A stretch of 33,102 nucleotides of DNA, from positions 1 to 33,102 of the forward strand of contig JANQHN010000121.1 of the NCBI GenBank assembly GCA_028282665.1. The letters run 5' to 3'. How positions within the stretch are numbered: the stretch's first letter is position 1; each line of letters begins with the position of its first letter. Under the pieces are notes generated by a model. It did not search any database. It was not told the origin of the DNA and saw nothing but the letters and a program-made list of their open reading frames with translations. The stretch is from Phycisphaerae bacterium (lineage in GTDB: Bacteria > Planctomycetota > Phycisphaerae > UBA1845). Positions 1 to 7,700 of the stretch are shown here, piece after piece. Both the position numbers and the translations under genes were made by a program.

Positions 1-42
1 CATCATCAGAAACACGGCAAATAGAGTTAGGCTGCTCTTCAT
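1..42 (-). CDS. N-terminus of an exported protein (partial, runs off the left edge)
   Basis: Only the first 14 codons are inside the window: MKSSLTLFAVFLMM. A textbook Shine-Dalgarno sequence GGAGGAG (plus-strand positions 49-55) lies 6 nt before the ATG, which makes the start secure. A lysine followed by a hydrophobic run is the beginning of a Sec signal peptide or membrane anchor, so the product is probably exported. It follows the stop codon of the upstream minus-strand fragment (61-471) by 18 nt and was probably co-transcribed with it. Nothing can be said about function. Confidence 0.7.
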   Translation of the reverse strand, partial: MKSSLTLFAVFLMM

Positions 43-60
43 TTGATTCTCCTCCAATAA

Positions 61-471
61 TTAGTCCGTTCGTTGTAGATTGGCCCTCACGGGCGACCAG
101 GCACGTGAGGGAGCAGCCATGACGGTGACTCTTGCCGTTCGCGTGCTCGTGAAAGTCACGGTCGCCACGACAGTCACGTCGCCGCCGATATCACGGTACG
201 AGTCTTCAAGAGAGATTTGCGCGCGGCAATCCCGGCTTGGTGAACCGAAGAAATGCAACTCAGGCACCACCGCCGAACCGCAGTTCACACGGTTGCCGTT
301 GTCGAAACACGACCCGCCATTCGAAGAGAACGATCGTAGCGTTCGAATCGACAAACGAAGGTCGCCGATTGCCGGAAAAACGGTCAACAAGCCATCATGC
401 CCGTCACGATCATCGCCGGTTAGTTCCCAATAGCCTTCGTAAGCATCAAAGACAGGTCCTACGGCCAGTCT
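61..471 (-). pseudogene. C-terminal fragment of an unrecognised protein, 5' end missing
   Basis: The minus frame is open from the stop at 472-474 to a TAG at 61 (about 136 residues). The composition looks like real protein (…VFDAYEGYWELTGDDRDGHDG…, then a beta-rich segment with two cysteine pairs and a valine/threonine-rich C-terminus). A downstream gene with a perfect ribosome binding site starts 18 nt after its stop, as expected in an operon. A TTG at 390 could serve as a start but would begin in the middle of the plausible coding stretch, so I read this as a gene whose 5' part was lost. The truncation point coincides, within the 443-476 interval, with that of the integrase on the other strand. 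Family not recognised; an extracellular or periplasmic protein is possible. Confidence 0.45.
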
Positions 472-1225
472 TTATAACCGGTATGTCTCACCTACCGAAA
501 TTGCCAAGGTGATTGACGCCCTCCCGAATGCCGAATGGCGCCTCTGGTTTGGACTCGCTTGCTACGCCGGTCTTCGTTCGCCAAGCGAAACGCATCAATT
601 GACATGGGCTGATGTCAGTTTCGACACGAACAAACTCACCGTACGATCCCCGAAGACTGAGGGGCATTCCGGCAAGGCGATGAGAATCGTGCCGATCCGC
701 GCGGAATTAACGACGCTGCTTCACGAGCGACTTGAGACAGCCTATGAGGGCGAGGAACAACTCTTGGCGCCGCGTAGTGAGAGACTGACCTACAACACAT
801 TCCGTGATGCCTGTGCCCGGGCTGGAGTCGAACCGTGGGAACGGCTATGGCAAACGCAACGATCAAGCTGTGAGCGGGACTGGCTAAATCAAGGATTACC
901 CTCTTATGCCGTAGCGCGATGGATGGGGCACTCGGAAAGAGTCTCTCAAAAGCACTATACCACGGGCATCCCAGACGAACTCTACGCTCGCGCGACCAGA
1001 GGCGCGCCACTGCAGGCGCCACTGCAAATCCCTGCAAGCAAGCGAGATGGAGCGCAGCTCGATGCAGAGCAAAAACCGCGAAAAGGCCATAACACTCGTC
1101 ATTGCAACAACTTGCATCGCCGTAGCGATTCGGTGCAAGACGATGCGAAAATGCAGCCAAACTGGAGGCGGGGGGAATCGAACCCCCGTCCCGAGACGGG
1201 TCCGGGCAAGCTTCTACGTGCATAG
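443..1225 (+). pseudogene. Tyrosine recombinase (integrase) catalytic domain, 5'-truncated
   Basis: This is the C-terminal catalytic domain of a phage-type integrase. Counting from the GTG at 509, the catalytic set is R23 (GLRSPSE), K49 (RSPK), the box II arginine R118 in WQTQRSS (the usual His of HxxR is Gln115), H141 (RWMGHS) and the nucleophile Y150 (KHYT). The phrase PWERLWQTQRSS followed by VARWMGHS...HY is typical of planctomycete integrases. Family-like sequence already begins upstream of the GTG (YVSPTEIAKVIDALP, from about 482), but the frame is closed by a TAA at 440-442. The core-binding N-terminal half (about 150-200 residues) is therefore absent. The last ~20 residues (from about 1163) are antisense to the tmRNA T-arm and acceptor stem and are not native protein. 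The gene points into the ssrA 3' end, a classic integrase target, so this is the residue of an integrated element. Confidence 0.75.
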
Positions 1226-1514
1226 TCCGTGGTTTGAATCTCGGGTCGATGGACGCCCACGAACAGGCTTCCATTTCCCCCAGCCCGACTTTTGTTTTGC
1301 CGCCACCCGGCCAGGCGTCGGTCGGCGACTAGCCCGCTATCGTCGTCGAACCGGAATAGCAGGCGTCTTCCGGTCGACGGGCCACGTTATTTACGCAGCC
1401 ATGGCGTAATTATATTCGCCATGTAAGGTTTTTACCGGATGATTAACGAGGCCAACCGGTGTCCTCGACACGCCACTTGTCCTTCCTCTCGCCCGGTCGA
1501 ATCCAATCGCCCCC
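1163..1514 (-). ncRNA. ssrA: Transfer-messenger RNA (tmRNA)
   Basis: The minus strand begins GGGGGCGATTGGATTCGACC, the standard tmRNA 5' end, and finishes with a T-arm GGGGGTTCGATTCCCCC and acceptor strand CGCCTCC plus discriminator A at 1163. The two ends pair as a 7-bp acceptor stem with one G-U. CCA is not encoded. The mature length is about 352 nt, normal for one-piece tmRNA. The tag frame lies at 1391-1420 and reads GEYNYAMAA, then TAA, giving a probable proteolysis tag A-GEYNYAMAA; the exact resume codon (GGC at 1418-1420) is an inference. Several pseudoknot-like GC-rich segments follow the tag. tmRNA with SmpB rescues stalled ribosomes. The 3' end abuts the degraded integrase gene, consistent with use as an attachment site. 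Confidence 0.95.
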
Positions 1515-1685
1515 CGGAACGAAATATCCATCGAATTCGATACTGTATCCGCGTTGATTTGTCATATGCTTGACGAAAAACACTCCATTTTTCCAAAGAG
1601 ATAGCGATAATACGCGCGGATTTAGTGACAATCAAGTAACTTCATAGCTTAAGCCTAAGAATCGTAATTCCTTCACGACGCCTAG

Positions 1686-2293
1686 GAGGCTATCCCAGAA
1701 CCTTTCGGAGTAGCAGGAATGTGTATCCAAAGTGTAAGAATCCTTGGAACAGCTTTGTGGACTTCTCCCAACGAATGCACAGGCGCCTGAAATTTTGAAA
1801 CCATGAAATCGTCCGCTCGACGATGAACCGCCTTTTGTAACGCCTTAGTTTTCGACCGTCCTGCACCGGCTTCTTCTTGCGCTTCCCGTGATGCGGCGCG
1901 ATCATCTCGATGCCTACATCGCCCACCGCCTCATCCAGGTCATACGCCTTGTCGCCGATGATCCGTTCCAGGTTCTCATCCGTCAGCATGAACTCGAACA
2001 AACCCTGGATCAGCTTCGTTTGCGGTCCTACACAAGCTTCCCGGCTTTACGCGTGATCATCTCGAACACGCCGGCGCCGGTCCATTTCTGAAACCAGCGA
2101 TGCACGGCGCTCTTCGAGCCAAAACGTTTGGGTAGGTCCTTCCACTTGGTGCCGTTGTCCAAGATCCAGAAAATGCCCTCGATCACCTTTCGCTTGTCAG
2201 CGGGAAGACGGCCGCCTTTAGGATGTCGCGGAGCGCCAGGGATCACCGACTCCAGCCAACCTAACGGCTCTTTAGTAAGGTTCAGTATAGTAC
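1686..2293 (-). mobile_element. Remnant of an IS5-family insertion sequence
   Basis: The left end reads GAGGCTATCCCAGAACC (1686-1702), like the terminal repeats of IS5-type elements, and the transposase stop codon (1690-1692) lies inside it, as is common in that group. A degenerate counterpart GGTTC...ATAG is seen at about 2279-2290, but it matches poorly. The internal transposase gene has lost its middle, so the copy cannot be autonomous. No convincing target duplication was found. Right boundary uncertain. Confidence 0.6.
1690..2285 (-). pseudogene. IS5-family DDE transposase, internally deleted and frameshifted
   Basis: Two minus-strand pieces in different frames make up the gene. The N-terminal piece (about 2285 to 2028) has the helix-turn-helix domain with KRKVIEGIFWILDNGTKW and HRWFQKW, typical of the DUF4096-type N-terminus. 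The C-terminal piece (2001 to 1690) has GDKAYD with the second catalytic aspartate and FIVERTISWFQNFRRL with the catalytic glutamate. The segment that should carry the first aspartate (roughly 60-80 residues) is missing between them, and the frame changes at about 2002-2027. The product would be inactive. It sits next to the integrase remnant and marks this stretch as an accessory, decaying region. Confidence 0.85.
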
Positions 2294-2388
2294 ATGAATA
2301 TATGCTAAACTCGCTAAAAACACGGCTTAGAGATAAGTTCTAGACTCACCCCTGCTTTGCTCGTAAGCTATCTTTTGGGGGGAACAGC

Positions 2389-3246
2389 ATGATCATCAAG
2401 CAATCCACTAATTCGAAAGATGTTTCAACTTGCGAAGGAAATACCTGTTCACCAATCGAACAGAGACTTTTGGCAGGCAGCGCACCACACTGGCACGAAC
2501 GTGCAGCCGAAAGACTATTCAGGCCGTTAGGCAAGTTTCTGGATTACGGTTGTGGTACAGGTATATTGCTTGAGCAATTGGCAGGAAAATATGAGAGAGG
2601 CTGTGGCGTTGACGTCAAGGAATCCTCGCTCGAACAGGCCCGTGGAAAGTGCCCAGATTGCGAGTTCAAGCTCATCACTAAGGATGGGAGTACCAGTTAC
2701 CCTGACGCAACCTTTGACACCATCGCTTTAGTTGAAGTCATCGAACACGTTCCTGATGAGGCCGCTACGTTACGAGAAATCGCTCGCTTACTCAAACCGG
2801 GCGGGCGGCTCGTCTTGACGACACCTCACGCCGGCCTGCTCACATTCCTCGACAGTGGCAACTTCAAATTCATCTTTCCGCGTCTGCATCAATTGATTCA
2901 CCGGCTATTGATCAGAGACAAAAAGTACTACCAACAGCGCTTCGAAGAATCGTCGAAAGTTGGACTCATTGGCGACGTCACGGTCAGTACAGACCGTCGG
3001 ACTTGGCATCGCCATTACAAAATCAAGAAGCTGGCTTCATACGCCCCCCCAGAACTGCAACTAACGGATGCAACGGTGTACTTTCCAGGCATGAGGGCGT
3101 TTCTGTTGTTGCAAGTGATTATGCGTGTTATTACTTTCGGCCGATTTCGTAAACTTCCACCGCCGCTCAGTTTCATTCAACGTCGCGCAAGCCTGATCCG
3201 CTCACGATTGGGCGATCAATTGGTTGCCGAGTTTGTTCGCGTATAG
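2389..3246 (+). CDS. Class I SAM-dependent methyltransferase
   Basis: A 285-residue protein of the Methyltransf_11/UbiE-like superfamily. Motif I is LDYGCGTG at residues 51-58, the acidic ribose-binding position follows in GCGVDVKE (71-78), the motif II/post region is VEVIEHVPD (115-123), and the motif III strand is LKPGGRLVLTTPH (135-147). The C-terminal ~130 residues (FPRLHQLIHRLL, RRTWHRHYKIKKL) are basic and probably form the substrate cap; two hydrophobic stretches near 230-250 could touch membrane. Substrate unknown; related proteins act on lipids, quinones or cell-surface glycan precursors. The ATG at 2389 follows a G-rich stretch (TTTTGGGGGG, 6-nt spacer) as a weak ribosome binding site. 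It stands alone between an IS remnant and a convergent deaminase gene, so it may have come with the accessory region. Confidence 0.8.
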   Translation: MIIKQSTNSKDVSTCEGNTCSPIEQRLLAGSAPHWHERAAERLFRPLGKFLDYGCGTGILLEQLAGKYERGCGVDVKESSLEQARGKCPDCEFKLITKDGSTSYPDATFDTIALVEVIEHVPDEAATLREIARLLKPGGRLVLTTPHAGLLTFLDSGNFKFIFPRLHQLIHRLLIRDKKYYQQRFEESSKVGLIGDVTVSTDRRTWHRHYKIKKLASYAPPELQLTDATVYFPGMRAFLLLQVIMRVITFGRFRKLPPPLSFIQRRASLIRSRLGDQLVAEFVRV

Positions 3247-3539
3247 CATTCCTGCCTTTAGGCAACCATACACGCTTTACCTAGTTAACGCCCAAGGCGC
3301 AACATTGCCGAAACCTTTGACTTGTTTCATCGCAAGAAAAGTACATAGCAAACCGCGAAATCATCGTTATCGACCGGCAGAATAACTATTTTTTGACGGT
3401 ATCGGTCGCTGGCTGTTGTGGAAATCCCAAGCTAAACACAATTCGTCTTATCGCTGCCGCGCGGGACAGTAAAAGAATGCTCTACGTGCATCGGCCACTA
3501 AGTACGAGATTTTTGCGCAAAGGAGTACTTTGAAGGCAA

Positions 3540-4409
3540 TCATTCGTACAACGACAAGCATTCATCTCTCAGCACGCCTTCAAGCACTTCAACCAACGCA
3601 GGTGATTTTTCAATGATTTCTCTTGCGGAAATCGCAATGCGTGACTTTCCCAAAGCGCGCGTTTCCTCGATGGATGCGCCGAAGACGATCGTGGTCAAGT
3701 TCGCCCATACCACCAAAGACGAGCACATAGGACAAGGCTCGCAAGTCGAGATCAGAACGGCCCCGCTAAGATCAGAATCACCAAGAATTCGACAAGCCTG
3801 CCGGATCGCGTTTACCTCCGCGTGAAGGCTCGGATCGCCCTCGCCGGAGGCTGTATCGTGTGCTTGGGCGATGATCCTGCCGTCAAATGCAACGACAGCG
3901 CCATATCCCTTGTTGCCCGTCGCGCGTGACTGTTTAGCTTCGGCGATGGCAACTTGCATCCACGATTCGAAATCGACTCGAACGATCCATTCCTCGCAAA
4001 ACGGTTCTACGGGTCTGATCTTGTGGTAACTCCGATGGAATCGAAGTTCGGGATCAAGCGCAGAAAAAAAGGCTTGTGTTGACTTGTCGTAGGCTTTGCG
4101 GCACACCTTTTGCGTGTCCATTCTCAGTTGAATGCACGCTTCCAATGTCGGGCACGGATTAACCGATCGCCACACGATCCTGTCATCACTCTCTAAAGCA
4201 ACGGGAACCGTGTCGAGGTCGAGTCCCAAGTACTCTTCGAAGAACAGTTCGTACGCCTGCCTCGGCGTGGGGGGTTGCCGGCCGAATCGGCCTCTTACAC
4301 CTTCCACCCACATCGCGCGTTTGGACGCCACCATCAACTCAATTTCATGAAGCGATGCGGTTTGCAGTTTTTCTACCTGCCGTATTACGTCAAACTCGTA
4401 CGTATTCAT
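3540..4409 (-). CDS. Cytidine/guanine-type deaminase with a cysteine-rich N-terminal domain
   Basis: The C-terminal half (about residues 148-289) is a zinc-dependent CDA-fold deaminase: the zinc histidine and catalytic glutamate are in HAE (196-198, within HAEVNAIRQA) and the two zinc cysteines are C226 and C229 in CEPCPMC. This arrangement is that of guanine deaminase, tRNA adenosine deaminase and related nucleoside deaminases; the substrate cannot be fixed. The N-terminal half (about 1-145) is a separate domain with spaced cysteines C86, C92, C103 and C138 and the phrase CPTLEAC...VCRKAYDKSTQAF...IRP...CEE, which loosely resembles ATC-hydrolase-like cysteine domains. The start at 4409 is preferred over 4451 because TGGAG precedes it by 9 nt and the extra residues would be unstructured. 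Single gene, convergent with the methyltransferase. Confidence 0.8.
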   Translation of the reverse strand: MNTYEFDVIRQVEKLQTASLHEIELMVASKRAMWVEGVRGRFGRQPPTPRQAYELFFEEYLGLDLDTVPVALESDDRIVWRSVNPCPTLEACIQLRMDTQKVCRKAYDKSTQAFFSALDPELRFHRSYHKIRPVEPFCEEWIVRVDFESWMQVAIAEAKQSRATGNKGYGAVVAFDGRIIAQAHDTASGEGDPSLHAEVNAIRQACRILGDSDLSGAVLISTCEPCPMCSSLVVWANLTTIVFGASIEETRALGKSRIAISAREIIEKSPALVEVLEGVLRDECLSLYE

Positions 4410-4765
4410 GGAAGTCAACTCCATTGAAAAAACGACGAGCAAAAAACTCAATCGCCATTAGCAACCTGCTTCAAATTTTATTTGTGGTCTACCATGGATT
4501 TGTGCCACGAAGAATTCCCGGAACACTAAACACTTTTAGTGAGCCACCGAGAATTCCTCTCAAACGAACTGCGGTTTTGCCCGGTATGTATGTACCGATA
4601 ACAAAATGTCAAGGATTCGATTTCTAACGAAATTGTACCGCAAGATCGCTGGATTACCCCAGGCTTTTCACGTAATTTGGAATGTTTAGCGTGTTCGTCG
4701 TTAAGCTAGTCGATCGCGGAACCGGTTCAGATCGTATTCCCTTTCGGCTCCAAAAGGATTTATGT
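4410..4765. other. Intergenic region between divergent genes, with one hairpin
   Basis: 356 bp separate the deaminase and the beta-helix protein and must hold both promoters. A perfect 7-bp stem CACTAAA-cact-TTTAGTG lies at 4524-4541, flanked by a direct repeat GAATTCC (4512-4518 and 4551-4557). No U-tract follows on either strand, so it is more likely an operator or mRNA-leader structure than a terminator. No RNA gene or small ORF with a ribosome binding site was found. Confidence 0.35.
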
Positions 4766-7700
4766 ATGCATAGAAAAGTTTTTTTACGTCCTGGCATACT
4801 CTCGATATTGTGGCTATTGACTTTTTTGCCCATGTTCAGCGTCATCGAAGGTGCGATCATTTGGGTTGACGATGACAGCCAGCATGATCCCGGACCGGGT
4901 GATCCATTGGTAAGCGATCCCGCCGAAGACGGGTCAGCCGAGCACCCGTTTGACGCAATCCAGGAAGCGATAAATGTAGCGTTAGTCGGTGACGAGGTCG
5001 TGCTCCGCGACGGCACGTATACCGGTGACGGCAACCGCGACCTTGATTACATCGGCAAAGCGATTGCGGTGCGCAGCGAAAGCGGAAAACCATCCACATG
5101 CACCATTGATTGTCAGGGTAACAGCGGTGCCCCCCATCGCGGCTTCTATTTCCATTCGGGAGAGACCTCGGAGGCTGTTGTTTTCGGGCTAACAATCGCC
5201 AATGGCTATGCGAACGGTTCCAGCCCGGCTGGAGCGTATGGAGGGGGCATCCTCTGTGTTGCAAGTAGTCCGACCGTTGCAAATTGCACGTTTAAGGACA
5301 ACAAAGTCTGGGCGGCCCCTTCGGTTGGGGGAGGCATCAGTTGCATCAACTCGGCTGCGACGATTCGCAACTGCCGGTTCACCGAGAACAAATCAATTAG
5401 AGGCGATTCCATCTCCTTCCACGAAGGCGATGAGTCGACCGTCGTCAATTGTACGATAGGCGACGATGAAGCCCGGCGCGAAATCTACAGCGAAGACAGC
5501 ACGCCTACGCTCACCAATACGGTCATATGGAGTCTCCACGAGAACTCGCTGTACTTCACGGGAACTGCACCCACGATTCGGTATTGTGCCATTCGAGGTG
5601 GCTGGCCGGGCGAGGGGAACTTGAATGTCGATCCACTACTGACGCCCGATGGGCACCTGACCGCAAGTTCTACTTGTCGCGACAGTGGTGACCCTCTCGG
5701 CTCGCACGCGGGGCAGGCGGATATTGATGGCGAATCGCGTTCGGCTGATGCGGGTGTGGATATGGGAGCAGATGAGTTCCATGACATCGACAATGACGGA
5801 TTGCCCGATTGGTGGGAAGTCAGACACTTCGGTAATCCGCAGGCCGGCTTACCAGACGGCAACGACGACGACGATCAGCGAACAAACCTTGAAGAGTACG
5901 CGATCGGCACCGATCCGCACTTAGCCCCCGTCACGTACTATGTCGCACCTGACGGCAATGACACTTGGGATGGCCTATTGCCTACGTGGGACGGCGCCAG
6001 TGGACCGAAGGCGACGATACAGGCGGCGCTGAATGCCACGCACCCAAACGAAGGTGACGAAGTTATCCTCGCTGATGGAACCTACACCGGCGACGGCAAC
6101 CGCGACATTGACTACCATGGTCACGCTGTGACAGTCCGATCTGCCAGCGGCAACCCTGAAACATGCATCATCGACGCACAAGGCAGCGAGGCTGAACCGC
6201 ACCGCGGTTTCTACTTTCATTCCGGGGAGCGCGAAAGAAGCCGCCTCTTCGGAGTAACCATCACAGGCGGGTACGCTCATAGCCCCAATTCCTCTTACAG
6301 CCACGGTGGTGGAGTGTATTGCTATGACGGCGCTCCTACGATCGAAAACTGCATCATACGCAACTGCGTAGCAGCAAATGAGGTTGGATACGGTGGTGGA
6401 GCGAATGGCGGTGAAGCGACATTCGTGAATTGTGTGTTCGAAGGCAACGAAGCCAGCCGAGGTGGAGGATGCTATCAAGGCATTTTGATTGATTGTAAGA
6501 TTCGCCGCAATTTCGCGCTCTGGGGTGGGGGAGTGATGAACGGTGACCTTCGTGGATGCGAGGTCGCTGAAAACGTGGCCGTGAGTGGTGGTGGAGTCGC
6601 GGTCGCCGGAAACTGCCGTGTGATCGAATGTGAAATTCGCGGCAACCGTGCGGAGGCGCAAGGCGGCGGTGTTCACTGCTGGTGGGGTGATTTGGACATT
6701 CAAGACTGCAAGATCCTGGATAATGTTACAGTTAACGGAGCAGGTGGAGTTCACTGCAATATGCATACTTCAGATTTGGCCAGGATGCTCAGATGTGAAA
6801 TCGTAGGCAATAAAAGCGAAAAGCTATCCTGGGGTGTAGGAGCGGCTTATTTTCAAGGTGGCGAGTCCATTATCACAGATTGCAGAATCGCGCGCAATGG
6901 TTGCTCTTATGGGATTAGTATATGGGCTAGCAACACCACGATTCGCAATTGTCTGGTGATGGACAACCAGCGTGCCGGCGCATATGCCGAAGATAGCAAT
7001 ACCTCCTGGATCAACTGTACGATTACCGGAAACCACCATGCCGGCATCTTGCTGGATGGAGGATCATCCACGCTGAGGAACTGTATAGTTTTCGATAATC
7101 GGTTTGCCGCCTTGGACCCCCATGACGGAGAATATTCGGTAACATATTCTAACATCGAAGGCGGTTGGTCCGGCGAGGGCAACCTCGATGTTGACCCCCT
7201 GCTGACCGCCGCCGGTCGCCTGCTCGCTGGCTCTCCTTGCCGCGACATGGGAGCCCCCAATGGCGATTATGAGGATCTCGCTGATGTCGACGGTGAACCG
7301 CGCCTCCACGGCAGTGCCGTAGATATAGGTGCTGATGAATTCAGCGATACGGATAGCGACGCCCTTCCAGATTTTTTCGAACTTCACCACTTTGGTGATC
7401 CGGTATCAGCTGCCCCTCACGACAACCCCGATAGTGACCAACGCGACAACCTCGCGGAATACGAAGCGGGGAGCGATCCTCAATTAGCAACAGTACGGTA
7501 CTACGTGCATCCTGAGGGGAATGACACGTGGGATGGACTTTCGCTTTATTGGAATGGCGTAAACGGGCCGAAGGCAACGATTCAGGCAGCAATCAACCTG
7601 ACAGATTTATGGGAGGGTGACGAAGTCGTTCTCGCCGACGGCTTGTATGTCGGTGATGGGAACCGCGATCTGTCTATGCACGGCCGGTCAACGATCGTAC

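Noticed and set aside
1163-1225. C-terminus of the integrase reading NWRRGESNPRPETGP
   Set aside because: This is the translation of the antisense of the tmRNA T-arm and acceptor stem, a frequent artefact, not native protein.
636-1274. 212-codon minus frame opposite the integrase and overlapping tmRNA
   Set aside because: It overlaps the recognisable integrase catalytic domain and ssrA and has no family features.
2279-2293. Perfect right inverted repeat and target duplication of the IS
   Set aside because: GGTTC...ATAG matches the left end only with a gap and several mismatches; no duplicated target word was found.
5975-6766. 263-codon minus frame inside the beta-helix gene
   Set aside because: It is opposite a clearly real repeat protein; the length is a by-product of the repeated low-stop composition.
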